A stretch of DNA of 64,000 nt from Paraescarpia echinospica (GCA_020002185.1 CM034541.1:32446813-32510812), one strand, 5' to 3'. Positions 48,361-60,436 are shown, counted from the first letter of the stretch. Notes: a model not told the origin generated them from the letters alone. Made by a program: numbers and translations.

Positions 48361-48914
48361 AATCGCAAACACGTAAATTGCAATATTGTACAAACAAGTG
48401 ACTGCATAAAAATACGCGAAGTTAATGATTGTACAAACAGGGAAATGCAATTCTGAAAAACAACTCGTAAGGCTGTCGGTTCAAGTTGGAGATATATCGA
48501 CACACAGTAATTATTCGAACAGGGGCTAACCGGAAATGCTTGCGGATAATTGTCCACATTCATATTCATGCGAATCACTTGCACAGCAATGCCCTCACAT
48601 CGTCAGCCTTGTAAATTGTTCTTACCAAATATTGTGTTTACATTCTGTTATCAAATGAGGTTTGTACGGATATTAATGGACTCGAGAATGGACGTTACGT
48701 AGATAAATATGTATTAAGGGTGCAACACGTGATAGAAAAGCTTCCTCACCGACCTCTCCTCAAGTAGGGTTGGCTGGATTGTTGATCTAGCAGTCGTAGA
48801 AGGGATATTCCATTCCTGTCTCGTTGTCGTAGCGGCTAGATGCTCTCCCATCGGTGTTGCCGAACGGCTGAGTGACGCCGTCAGAGGCGACAGTGGCGTT
48901 AGTCTGACACAGGA

Positions 48915-48985
48915 CCTGTGTGTGTGTGTGTGTGTGTATGTGTGCGTGTGTGCGTGCGTGCGTGCGTGCGTGCGCGTGTGTGTAA
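48915..48985. repeat. TG/CGTG mixed microsatellite
   Basis: (TG)n followed by (CGTG)n and back to TG. Low complexity. Confidence 0.9.
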
Positions 48986-49240
48986 TATTATACCGCAATC
49001 AATTTGAAGAATGCCTTTTAAAACCAATCGCTTCACACTTTCATGTTTGTTTTTTCTTCTCATGAATAATAACGAGTGTGTTGCAAAATAAGTTACATTT
49101 TGTTGGCAAAATATGCATACAGTGCACAGAATGACTCGGCATTTCGATCACACCGAGATATAAATAGTAGGGAAATAAAACAATGGTTTACAACTGTTCT
49201 TTTGAACTTCCTCTTTGTGAATGTGTTAAGCGATTGGGTT

Positions 49241-49515
<275 letters not shown>

Positions 49516-49784
49516 ACATAAATGTAACCAATCAACACATTATCAAGACAGTTTGTATTGGAGTTCCTCATAATACAGACTATAAATGATAATTCTGCAA
49601 CTAATGTATTATTTTTCCTATTTATATATTAATTATACCAGTACTATTATTGGTGATTATTATAATAGTACTACTGCACTATTATATATGTTGATACAAC
49701 TTGAAAACTCACCATTTGTATATATGTACACTCTAGTCAAACAGCACCAACTCAAGAACTACATGCCTATGTTAATTGATAAAG
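49516..49784. other. AT-rich spacer
   Basis: No gene or element boundary seen. Confidence 0.4.
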
Positions 49785-51000
49785 GCTGTCTCGCGGAATT
49801 TCCCATGTGTAGTTTACACAAGATAAATAGTAGGAATGGAATTATGCGTTAATTAAACCAACAAACTAACATACACATTATTATTAGTTTATTAATAGTC
49901 GGTACAACTCTACGATTTATTGCCAGTTTCAAAGCATGCATGTGCGCGGTGTTAGGGGTCAGCTCTCCGAAAACATCGATTTGCAATACCACTTGAGGCT
50001 CACCGCAAAAACACGACCTTCAGACTCTCTAAAAATATCAAATTGTACCCACAAATACACTCCTTCCTTAAATATTGGGGGCTAATACTATATCCAGCCT
50101 CCACCGAAATATCGAGGTGTCTCAGTCGCCACCCTCTCAACCCCATGTTCCGACACCTATGTCTATCAAATAAATCAACCAAGATATCATTAAGACATGG
50201 CAATAAAATTGTAAACAAATGTTGTGTTTGGCTTTCCATACCACATATATTCAACGCACTGGCATCTATATATGGACGGCCACTACAAAGAAAATCATAC
50301 AAAAAGCGAACATATTCAATAGACAGAGTAATAGAGTTTCCCAAGGGTTGATTTTGATTGGATTTTTCTGGTAGTCCAGAAACCCTACTGGACATCTTAA
50401 AACAAAAAAATGGCTTTTTAACTAAAATGTCCGGGTTGATCAAAATCATGCCAATTTCTATTGGACTAATAAGTTGTACTGTGCACTGTATTGTATACGA
50501 GCACAGCCGCAGGAAAACGTTCCAACTGCAAGTTCGCCATTTTGTCAGTCTTGACTCAGACTCAAGAATTCATGCCTAGCTTCATTGATAACGGCCGTCT
50601 CGCGGAATTTCCCATATATAGGTATATAAATTACAAGATGAATGTTAGGATTCATGCGCCAATTGAACCAACGAACTACAAATACACATGGTCATTATTA
50701 TTAGTTGATTAATAGTTGATACAACACCATGATTTTGTTCAAGGTTCAAAGCATGCATGTGCGCGTATGCTAGAGCCGGTGTAAAATTCACTTCTGCGGC
50801 CGGCCAATCCCGCTCAAACGCGATCATTTGCGTGTCACAGCCCGTCAGATATTGTTGACGTCACCACAGGCAGGGCCGCTGATCGCGCACTATCCTTTAC
50901 AACGGCGAGCGGCGGTGCGGCCTGTTGTTTTGACTGTACACGAAATTACAATCGCGGAATTTTTTTTTTTTGATATCACCGTAAAGATAATATTCTCATT
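49785..51000. repeat. Dispersed repeat R, copy 2 (with internal partial duplication)
   Basis: Matches copy 1 at 29.3-33.0 kb. The segment CTGTCTCGCGGAATTTCCCAT to AGTTTCAAAGCATGCATGTG occurs twice here (49,785-49,960 and 50,588-50,765) and once in copy 1, so this copy has a terminal or tandem duplication of about 180 bp. The site where L2 inserted in copy 1 is intact here at about 50,052. Confidence 0.85.
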
Positions 51001-51009
51001 TTATCCAAT

Positions 51010-52600
51010 CACCTTGGAGGTGGGCTTCCCATGAGATGCTTCCTTAATCAGTGTGTTGCTAGCTTTTGGAAGTATCAGTCGTGTTTCATTGATACTTTAA
51101 ATCAAACGACATCGATTGAGCTTATAGTGCTATGTTTTATTATTTTCGTTACACGAAATGGCGCAACGTGAATCCAATGAGCGAGACGTGATCTACGCAG
51201 CGAGCTCAATTAAAAGAGAGATAAGTCCTCTTTACTGACTCTGCAGACTCCGGGATAATATAATGTAATGTCAGTTAATATTATCTTGAATCGTTTTAAA
51301 TTATTATCTTTTCTAGTTCTTTCTCTACAAGCTGGTTTTTTTCTCTTTCTCTTCTTCTCCTTTCTCCTTCTCTCAAATTACAATATCTGTAAAGCTGACG
51401 TAAACACATGACAGCATTACGTCGACTTCTGCATAATGTTAAACTGTATTTTCTACTTTGATTCAGTGATTACATGCAAGTGTTATTGCAGTGCCATCAG
51501 AGATATTGGGAATATTATCAATGTATCTGGTGACATTCCTATCTAGTTGGGCTGTTACTACATGCTGAACAATCAATCTACTTAAACTGCTCTATCTAAA
51601 TTGCAAATGACTTGTTGTACTCTCGACTTTCAGTTTCTCTGTGGACTCTTTTCAAGTGATTTTAGTAACATAATATTTAGTGTTAGTGTTTCCTAGAAAT
51701 ATTAGCTCCAGCTCCTTGTGCACTGATGCACTTCCCGTTAAACTGAAACTGTAATTTATTTTGTTTTCTTATGAAAATATATATATATTTTTTTTTTGAG
51801 TTGAATGCTAGTCATGTTGTTTTGTATATTTGTTAGTTGAAATAGTTGAACAGCTAATATATAAATACGTATGTATTTAATATATATAATTTAATAATAT
51901 ATTTTTCTCTTTTTTATTGTCACAAAAATGGATTGACAAATATGATGTATAAATCTGAAATGAAAGCGCTGTGTTAGTTATTGCACACGATGTAAATCGG
52001 TAGCTTCTTCGCAGAATCTTTGTTTTTTGTGAAATGTAAACCTATTGTCATATTACTATATATACACAGAAATAACTTTCAAGTATGTATATGTATGTGT
52101 GCGATTATATGTGTATAATTAAATCTTATCATATCACAGTAATAATGGTTAATGAAGCAAAATGCTTAACCTTGTATTGCACTATGTTTTACTGCTGTAC
52201 TTTATATAAACAAAAACTTTAGCTTGTCACTGAACTTATCTTAATACATGTATTCGTTCTGTTGCTGTGAAATGCATTAGTATGTTACTATGGATACTCA
52301 GGTAATATATATGTGGCTTGTAAAAACGTTTTAATACTGTATGCTCTACACCTCTCCCATGACAAGGTCTTCTTGCATTCATTATGCAAATCATTCTTAT
52401 TTTATGTTATTTATATATATATATATATATACCAAACTACAAGATGTCTATCTCAAACTGTTTTCACATTTACATGTTTAATCAATCTCACATTTACGTT
52501 CAGTGCATTACGTCTATAAAACTTACGACAGGCAATGCCACAAATATATTTCATTATCGGTATATGCATATGTCACAATTTCATTCACACATACAAATAT
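51010..52600. other. AT-rich region upstream of the 52.6-kb LINE
   Basis: No coding sequence recognised. It may include the element's 5' UTR and a lost ORF1. No PHD or RRM relic is seen. A (TA)n tract lies at 52,412-52,430. Confidence 0.35.
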
Positions 52601-52614
52601 AATAACAAATACAT

Positions 52615-53530
52615 ATGATCAATACCAAATTATATAAAGGCATGACATTAGACGATACGTTCCTCTCCTTTTTAGGAGGTATTAATAACAATGACTTAAT
52701 TAACATCTTAGACACAAATGATGTTGAAAATTATGAACCTCAACTAATGCGTCGGTCATCATATTATGACTTTGATAAGTTTAGCAAAATTACACAGAAA
52801 AACACTACGCGTTTTAGTATCCTAAGCACTAACATTCAATCAATAAATTCTAAATTTAACGAACTGGAAGCTTTTGTAGAAGAGCTAAGTAGTAAAAATT
52901 TTAAATTTAATGTCATCTGCTTACAAGAAACTTGGAAATCAGAAAACGATGACCTATCACAGTTTTCCTTACATGGTTATGACTGTTTAGCTCAAGGTAA
53001 GACGTGCAGTAACAAAGGAGGGCTAATAATATATGTTGACAACAAATATAGATCAGAGGTTATATTAAATGTAAACATGTACGAACACTGGGAAGGGATG
53101 ATAGTCCAAATAAATGGTGGTAATCTATCTAAGAGCATAACCATTGGAAACATATATAGACCTCCACGAACTTCTAATGATAACTTAAATGCTTTTATAA
53201 ATGAATTTACTTCTATAATATCATCAATGGAAAACAACTGTAATAACAATCTCATTATCACAGGAGATTTTAATATAAATTTGCTTAAATTAAATTAAAT
53301 TGATGCATATAGTAACTTTTTTGACACCATAATATCACACAGCTTTTACCCGCAAATTACTGTTCCTACTAGATTTACTAGAACAAATGGTACTTTAATA
53401 GATAATTTCTTTTGTAAACTTAATAATTCTATATTGGAGAGTACTGCAGGGATTATAATCAAACAAATTTCTGATCATCAGCCGTATTTTATATTCATCA
53501 ACGTCTCATTAAAGACTGAATCTCCACCTT
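52615..53530 (+). pseudogene. LINE endonuclease domain, two stops
   Basis: Motifs: FSILSTNIQSINSKFNELEA (N-motif), VICLQETWKSEND (catalytic Glu), CSNKGGLIIYVDN, ITIGNIYRPPRTSND and LIITGDFNINLL (GDFN). A stop lies at 53,296-53,298, then in the same frame VPTRFTRTNGTLIDNFF and IKQISDHQPYFI (SDH) continue to a second stop near 53,531. All catalytic motifs remain, so only point lesions prevent expression. Confidence 0.88.
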
Positions 53531-53693
53531 AATATGTTAAAATAAATATACTAAATGAAGAGGCAATGCATCAAGTTAAACACGAAATTAAATTAAATGA
53601 GATATACAATCAGCTAAATAAAAATATATATGCAGACACAAATTTAAATTATGATATAATCTACGAAAAAATTATACGGGAAAAAATAAGCAT

Positions 53694-55369
53694 ATGCAAA
53701 CTAAGCTGGTGAAATTTAATAAATATAAACATAAAAGATCAACATGGATTACACAAGGATTGCTAATATCTATTCAATATCGAGACAAACTCTATAAACA
53801 ATTAAAATTGACACAACCAAATTCGACAAGCTATGAAGCTATTAATATTAATCTAAAAACTTATATTACGATATTAAAGAAAAACATTCGTGCAGTTAAA
53901 CAAGTGTATTTTGAACAAAGATTTAATCGATTTAAATATGATATAAAAAATACCTGGAAAGTTATTAATGAATTTCTTTCAAAAAATCGTACAAACCGTA
54001 GATTACCATTATTTTTTATAGAAAATGGTACAAAAATAACTGATAAAAAGGATATTGCAAACAAATTTAATAATTATTTTACAAATATAGGTCAGACCAT
54101 CGCACAAGGTATTAAATATAAAGGTAACAAAAACTATAGTTATTATTTAAACAAAAACATTAATTCTGTATTTACGTTTCAGAGTGTTGATGAAGAGACT
54201 ATTAGGAAAACTATTAATAACCTTCCCACAAAAAACAGCTATGGATTTGATGGCATTTCACCAAATTGCTCAAGATAATTGAGCCTGCAATTATAAAATC
54301 ATTAAAGCTGTTAATAAACCAAGTTTTAAAATCCGGGATATTCCCAGACAAACTAAAAATTGCAAAAGTTATTCCTATATTTAAGAAAGACGATCCATCT
54401 TTATTTGAAAATTACAGACCAATTTCCCTTCTTACCACAATTTCTAAAGTGTTAGAGAAATTAATTGTTATTCAATTATATTCATATTTCAATTATATGA
54501 AGCTTTTATTTGATAATCAGTATGGTTTTAGAGCAAAATATTCAACGGAATTTGCTGCGCTTGAGCTAATAAATAGAATTATAACTCAAATGGATAATAA
54601 TGATGAACCAATTAATGTATTTCTCGACCTTTCTAAGGCGTTTGATACTATTGACCATAACATTTTACTTAATAAATTAACTTACTATGGCCTAAATGGT
54701 TCAACTTTGCAGTTATTCAGAAGTTACTTACAAAACAGGAAACAATACACTGAAATTGAACAAATAAATTCAGACATCTTACCTATAACAATCGGCGTCC
54801 CACAAGGTTCAATCCTTGGACCACTATTATTTATCATTTACATAAATGATTTCTCACAAGCTAGTCAATTATTTAATTTCGTCATGTACGCTGATGACAC
54901 CACATTATCTAGCTCTTTAAAATGTCTTAACAACAACAACAACACACGCAACAAAAGTATAGAATCCTTAATAAATGAAGAACTTTTTAAACTTAATGAA
55001 TGGCTAAACATAAATAAATTATCTTTAAATAAAAGCAAATCAAAATACATGATTTTTCATATGCCTAATAAACGCACGCAGACTCTTACGCTTAAAATAG
55101 ATAATATAAATAATGAAAGACTAGATGAATTTAACTTTCTAGGATTGACTTTAGACACTAACCTAAATTGGAAAAAACACACTGAGAAAATTTCAAATAA
55201 GTGCTCCAAAACAATTGGCATAATAAACAGATTAATATATGTATTACCTTTAGATATAAAAGTGTTGTTATATAACACATTAATATTATCTCATTTCAAT
55301 TATTGTACCATGGTTTGGGGATACCAAATAAATAGAATCACAATTTTTTTTTTAAAGCCGTGCGAATAA
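53694..55369 (+). pseudogene. LINE linker and reverse transcriptase, one frameshift
   Basis: Linker 53,694-54,278 (STWITQGLLISIQYRDKLYK; NNYFTNIGQTIA; LPTKNSYGFDGISP), then a shift at about 54,262-54,275 into the RT frame to 55,369. Blocks: KLKIAKVIPIFKKDDPSLFE, NYRPISLLTTISKVLEKLI, NQYGFRAKYSTEFAALEL, VFLDLSKAFDTIDHNILL, IGVPQGSILGPLLFIIYIND and FVMYADDTTL (YADD intact), then LSLNKSKSKYMIF and EFNFLGLTLDTNLNWKKH. The frame is lost in a T-run at 55,345-55,355 and coding resumes in another phase to about 55,782. Confidence 0.9.
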
Positions 55370-55919
55370 TAACCTTAAATAAATACAACTCACACACGGA
55401 ACCACTTTAAAAAAAAATTAAACTACTAAAAGTAGAAGACATATTAAAGTTACATGAATTAAAATTTTACTTTAAATACATCCATAAAATGTTACCTCCT
55501 TATTTACTTAACTGGCAAATTATCCCAAGTGTAAACATACATAATTATAATACTCGTTAAAAAAATTATATACATACTTTTAGAACTAAGCATGAATTTG
55601 CAATGAAATGTCTCAAATACAGCCTACCACATGCTATAAATGACACCCCCGATATAATCAAAGACAAAATATATACTCACAGTTTGCGAGGCTTCTCATT
55701 TTATATAAAAACATACTTGTTACACAAATATAATGATTCATGCACTCTATCAAATTGCTACACATGTCAACAGAACCATTAAATACAATACATTTGATGC
55801 TAGCTTCAGGCAACCAGCACACATACAAACTTACATTCTCACATAAAACAAGCACTCCCAAAAAACATACATGAGATAGACACCTTGTAAAATGACCACA
55901 TAAATTATTACGTCAATAG

Positions 55920-55964
55920 GGTGGCTCCTATGATAGCGACAATTGTGTCTTAATAGGAGTCACC
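55920..55964 (+). other. LINE 3' UTR hairpin
   Basis: GGTGGCTCCTAT (55,920-55,931) pairs with ATAGGAGTCACC (55,953-55,964) around a 21-nt loop, with one G-U pair. The same structure, including the loop AATT..GTCTTAAT-like sequence, is kept in the decayed copy at 10,168-10,214. It may be the RNA feature bound by the element's RT. That function is inferred. Confidence 0.75.
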
Positions 55965-56309
55965 GACCCCGATTGAATAAGCTATATGATTAATAGCTAT
56001 GGTACACCAATACCATAATAGCTGTACATGCGTTTGTATGTATTTTCCGAATAGTATGTTGAACATATAATGATGTACGTTTATGTATGTCTGCATAATG
56101 TTTATATTTGTTGTTTATTACAGCATAAGTGATGTTAAAAAACCAATTAATTGTGTACCTATATGGGGTCAAATAAACGTTATGTTATGTTACGTTATGT
56201 TATAGAATTATTTCTTTCACCGAACGAATAGAAATAGTACTACGTACTTTGGCCGGCCTGTTTTTAAATAAAACAGCGCCAATCGTGGCCTTTCGACAGC
56301 GAAGGCGGC

Positions 56310-57310
56310 ATCTTGGATGGCATCGAGTCTCAGCTTTCGGCCCCTTTGGCGAAGGCGGCAAAGTCCAGCAAATCCAGAGGAACAAAGTCACATTTGACAG
56401 ATAAATCGTCTCGGGACCCGGTAGGCAACACTGCCAACACCGACGTTGCGAGCAACGCAAAAGAAAAAGTGCAGTAGACGACTCAACCGACACCATCCTC
56501 TTCGGCAATGACGCCGTTGGAAGTTGCACAATTGCAATTGACAGTCAGCGCGTTGGCGGAGCAGAGGAATTGATTTATGTCCAAACTCGCAGACGATGAC
56601 GATGCGGACAACGATGTCAGCATACCTGACAGAAACATGGAAACAGTCTCGGTCGCTTCGACGTCGTCGACACAGCGACGGGAGAAGGAGGCGATCGACG
56701 TCCTGACGGGACTCGAGGCGTTCTACGACGCGAGTGAACAGATTGCGCCAGATGTCGATGGGCAACTGGCTAACATCATGGGCAATCTTTGCAAAACAAA
56801 GATGTCGCACGAAAGAGAAGATGACGGCATACATAAGGCCGGGGAATTGCGAGGCGTTGGCTTTGACAAGAGTCAACCCATAAATCTGGGAGATGTCGTC
56901 GCCGAACACGCGGTCGACCGATATCAAATTGCAACGGGTACAAAACGCGAACGTGCAAGCTATGATCGCCATCACGCACACCACCGATAGTCTCGTTGCC
57001 GCATCGAAGTCGGACGAGATTTTTACAAAAGCGAAGATGACTACGACGATCACGACTCTCGTTGACGAACGTGCACTGATCACAAATGCCATTCAAGAGC
57101 TAAATCAGCGGAGGCGTGAGGGGCAGCGAGCCGATCTTAACGATGCCCACAAAGGCTGCTGTACGCTAACGATCTCACTACTCGGATCAAAGAGATCAAA
57201 GAAACCAACATAGTCGGGAGTAAGCTGGCGGCGAGTCCCTCGTTTGCTCAATGTCAGTCGACGCAGAGTCGTTACGGCCAGAGGTAACAACCTTATGCGA
57301 CGCGTGGACC
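56310..57310 (+). pseudogene. DIRS-like element, gag-like ORF, broken
   Basis: Frames hold an acidic/Ser-rich N-terminus (LTDKSSRDPVGN), LEVAQLQLTVSALAEQRN, DVDGQLANIMGNLCKTKMSH and, in a shifted phase, LQRVQNANVQAMIAITHTTD and SLVAASKSDEIF. The last block is the conserved core of the structural protein encoded upstream of DIRS-type RTs. Two or more frameshifts. Family assignment is helped by the RT downstream. Confidence 0.7.
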
Positions 57311-57459
57311 TAATCTAGAGCGGGGCTTCCACTACAGTTACCATGTAAGACCATACCCAAGACAGGGGCATCCTGCACGACCGACAGCTCGTCCCAGAAA
57401 ACGCAACAGGGACTCGTGAATCCTGTGATGAGCAAGGTAACACCTCCCCTGTCTACCCA

Positions 57460-58850
57460 AGCGTTCAGTGCAGGAGGTACCAGACACTGTCTCGAACAAT
57501 AGAGGGGGACTATCGTCAGATCATTTCACTCTACAGACGGTAGCAGGAGCCGCGTTTGAATTTGACGCTATTCCATGTCAAACGGTAAACCCAAAGCCCT
57601 CGTGTTTCTCGCAATATGAATTTGAAGTTATCAATGAACAAATTTGCAAAAGGTATTGTTGAAAAGGCAGTACACACTGAGCCGGAATTTATTTCAAAAG
57701 TTTTATCAGAACAAAAAAGAATGGGTCTTAAGGTGGATACCATTGAGACGGTCATTGGGTTTATACGTTTGAATTGTTTCATGGCTTCATTGGATTTATC
57801 CAATGCATATTTCTCTGTACCGATTGCAGAAACTAATCGATGCTTCTTGAAGTTCCAATGGAAGGATGAGTTGTATCAGTTCACATTACTGCCAAACAGG
57901 TTAACACCAGCTCCGCGTATTTTCACAAAAAGATTCTTAAGCCTGTATTTGCATATTTAAGACGATTACGAATCATAGAAAGAGATTACATTGACGATTC
58001 GTGTATTATGGCAGAGTCTTTGAATGTGTGATATGAGAATATTAGGGTCAAAACTGAGTTACTGAAATCCTTTGGATTTTGTATTAATAAGGACAAATCA
58101 ATGCTAAAGCCTACTCATAGGATGGGACATCTGGGTTTTGTCTTGGATTCAACAAATATGACAGTATCAAACACAGGTGAAAAACAGGAAAAAACGATTG
58201 ACAAATACCAAACACTTTTGGAGAAAAGGGCACTTACGATCAGAACAGTTGCAGCACTTATAGGTCTTGTTTTGTCGTCATCCACAGGGGCTGAATATGG
58301 ACGACTGCATTATCGAACTTTAGAATTTAATAAAGGACTAGCCTTAACACAGGCATGGGGAAATTTTGATGGGCCCCATCAGTTTGTCGCTGGAATCAAA
58401 AAGTGAAATACAGTGGTGGATTGACAATATACACATAAACCATGGGAAGTTTGAATATTCCCTCACCAATGATGCTTCAAAGGTAGGGTGGAGGGCAGTG
58501 TTACCTAGTCAGGATACCAGGGGTACAGGGGCAGATGGACCGTAGTGGAAAAGTGGCTGCACATTAATGTCTTGGGACTGAAAACGGCAGACTTTCTGCA
58601 CAGACATTCAGCATAGTCATATAAAAATAAACATGGACAATACAACAGCTATTGCATACACTAACCACATGGGTGGGTCACAATCGTGGCAGTGCAGTGA
58701 GCTTTCTAAAGACATTTGGCAATTTTGTATTGTGCATGACATCTGGTTGACAGCACATTTTCCAGGTCATTTAAATGTGGTAGCAGAGGAAAAGTTACAG
58801 ATTTTTTACAATAACACAGAGTGAAAATTCAATGATCAGCTTTTTCAAAA
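57460..58850 (+). pseudogene. DIRS-like reverse transcriptase and RNase H, broken
   Basis: Motifs: a KVDTIETVIGFIR block, FMASLDLSNAYFSVPI (RT motif A), CFLKFQWKDELYQFTLLP, APRIFTKRF, then after a stop ERDYIDDSCIM (YIDD catalytic box, near 57,990), HLGFVLDSTNMTVS and LIGLVLSSSTGAEYGRLHYR. The RNase H relic is YSLTNDASKVGWRAVL and INMDNTTAIAYTNHMGG. The DIRS layout (RT thumb followed by RNase H with DASK.GWGA-like motif and DN..A) is clear. No tyrosine recombinase is found before 58,920, so the 3' part is lost. Confidence 0.85.
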
Positions 58851-58904
58851 CATAGTGCAGGAGTAGCTAAGGAGCGGATCTTGGACCTCAGATGCGAGTG
58901 CATG

Positions 58905-59695
58905 AAAATGTGGGACTGAAGATACTGCCTCACTTCCCGACAGGGGCGCCCCCTAGCGGGTGTTAACCTAGTTATTATGATGAGGTCATATTCCTTAATT
59001 ATCACCCACTGCCTTAGCGAGTGGTGGTGGTGATGGTGGTGGGCGTTTAGTGCGTGCGTGCATGCATGCGTGCGTGTGTAAGGGAGGAGAATGGAGGAGT
59101 GGTGGACGGCTGACGACTACCTCTGATGGGGTATAACATCGTGTGTGCGTGCTTGCATATTTAAGGGTTATCTATATTTGTGTGTTATTGCATGCAATCG
59201 CGTGTAAGAGTCATCTATCGTTATGAGTGCTTGCATGTGCGTGTAAAAGGGTCATCTTTCTGTGTGCGTTATCGCGTGCATACGCGTATATAAAAACGAA
59301 CAAAACACAATAGTATACGAATGCACACGTATTGTATTGACTAAAGATACAAGCGGGTTGTTTTACAACCTCGCTAGCGGTCTTGAGCTTACGTACTGAA
59401 GATGCTGACTCATTTCCGGTTAGAAGCGCCCCCTTCGCGACTGTTGACTTAGTTAATGTGATGACGTCACATCCATTAATTATCGCCCACCCTCCTAGCG
59501 AGTGTTGAACGTTGCATTAGTGGGATGTAGGAGTGGTAGACGGTTGATGACTACCTTTCATGGGGCATAACATCATGTGTGCGCGCGTGCGTGCGTGTGT
59601 ATGTAAGGGTCATCTATTTTGTGCGTTATTGCATGCATGCCTGTATAAGGATCGTGTATCATTGTGATTGCATGCATGTGCATATGTAAGGGTCT
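58905..59695. repeat. Diverged tandem duplication, about 480 bp unit
   Basis: 58,915-59,390 and 59,395-59,695 share, in order: GATACTGCCTCACTTCC-type starts, GCGCCCCCTAGCGGGTGTTAAC-type sequence, TTAATTATC.CCCAC, CCTAGCGAGTG, GTGGACGG-type and ACTACCT..ATGGGG..TAACAT, and a GTGCGTGC / AAGGGTCATCTAT end. No coding potential. Confidence 0.8.
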
Positions 59696-59811
59696 TTCAG
59701 TCACCTGTATCAATGAGTACCTGGCTATTAGTGGTGGATGTCTGTGTACGAATAGTCTTCCTGCATTAATTGCAGCCTGGCTGAATGCTTTCCAGAGAAG
59801 TGGAGATGGTG
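59696..59811 (+). mobile_element. SINE family A, copy 4, cut at its 3' side
   Basis: Starts within the body (TCACCTGTATCAATGAGTAC), includes GTGTACGAATAGTCTTC and GCATTAATTGCAGCCTGGCT, and stops abruptly after GTGGAGATGGTG. The other copies continue TTCGATTGAAC at this point. Here the sequence changes to AGTAGATAGTGAGAGC. Confidence 0.8.
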
Positions 59812-59854
59812 AGTAGATAGTGAGAGCTGTTGGACCTCAAAATCCTACTTATAA

Positions 59855-60000
59855 AAAAGAATTTAATGACCACTAAACGATTTGGGCACATAGCTGAGTC
59901 AGCAATAATGCGAGACTAATCCTATGTATAAAAAAAGATCAAAGGCTTTGTGTTTGACACTAATGAGTTAGGGAAACCTACTTATAAAAAACGTGATTGA
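59855..60000. repeat. Subterminal repeats of the Polinton
   Basis: CCTACTTATAAAAAA-like segments occur three times (59,844-59,860, 59,922-59,937 and 59,978-59,992), each followed by purine-rich sequence. Spacing is about 60-75 bp. GCAATAATGCG occurs here (about 59,902) and again at about 60,125. Their function is unknown. Confidence 0.6.
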
Positions 60001-60052
60001 TGAGCGATGTAATTTGATACTAATTGGATGATTGACAGTACACTAGAGAGAT

Positions 60053-60264
60053 GCCACCTAGCGGTGAGTGCAGAGAGTATTTTAGTCCTAGCGATCAACG
60101 CCGTACCTAGAGCGTGCTGACGTAAGCAATAATGCGTTTATCGCGCTAACCACGCTAACACCATGCAACGTTTAGTTTCGTACTTTTAACGTAGTCCTCA
60201 ACGCTGACGTAATGCGTTTGTAGATTCGAGAGGCCACCTAGCGGGGTAAAATGCCACCTAGCGG
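60053..60264. repeat. Three direct copies of GCCACCTAGCGG
   Basis: Exact 12-mers at 60,053-60,064, 60,233-60,244 and 60,253-60,264. The first and third are within a longer shared ATGCCACCTAGCGGTGAG. They sit between the putative terminus and the first gene. Confidence 0.9.
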
Positions 60265-60301
60265 TGAGATATAACCGGGGCAAAACCCAGAATAATCCTT
60301 G

Positions 60302-60380
60302 GCGACGGTATAGCTCTCTTAGGAGAGTGTTCGCCTAGGGATCGAAAGGTTCCGGGTTTGAACCCTAGTCGCAACTTTTT
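60302..60380 (+). tRNA. tRNA-Pro-like sequence (anticodon AGG) with T-run; acceptor stem defective
   Basis: From T8 at 60,311 the tRNA spacing fits: D-stem GCTC/GAGT, anticodon stem TTCG/CGAA with loop CTAGGGA (anticodon AGG), 5-nt variable loop, and T-arm with B-box-like GGGTTTGAACCC. TTTTT at 60,376-60,380 would terminate Pol III. A standard 7-bp acceptor stem is absent; instead GCGAC (60,302) can pair with GTCGC (60,368) with four extra nucleotides before T8. It is either a degraded tRNA, a tRNA-like element RNA or a promoter relic. Confidence 0.4.
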
Positions 60381-60394
60381 ATTAGTGTTGGTGG

Positions 60395-60402
60395 TATATA
60401 AG
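60395..60402 (+). promoter_or_regulatory. TATA box of the NADAR gene
   Basis: TATATAAG, 42 nt (or 40 nt counting from TATAAG) before the ATG at 60,437. It matches in position the boxes before the next two genes. Confidence 0.6.
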
Positions 60403-60436
60403 CGGTGACGGTAGCGGGTGATCGGTAGGCGGTACG

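Larger units (their letters stand above)
52615..56205 (+). mobile_element. AT-rich LINE, endonuclease to 3' tail, moderately decayed
   Basis: Endonuclease 52,615-53,298 and beyond, linker from 53,694, RT 54,266-55,369, C-terminal region to about 55,782 with a CYTCQQNH zinc-like end, hairpin 55,920-55,964, and a 3' tail of GTTAT repeats (56,179-56,205). The gene order and 3' microsatellite tail fit CR1-group LINEs (Daphne/Crack-like; subclade not certain). Two relatives lie at 10.05-11.79 kb and 23.6-25.4 kb. Confidence 0.85.
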
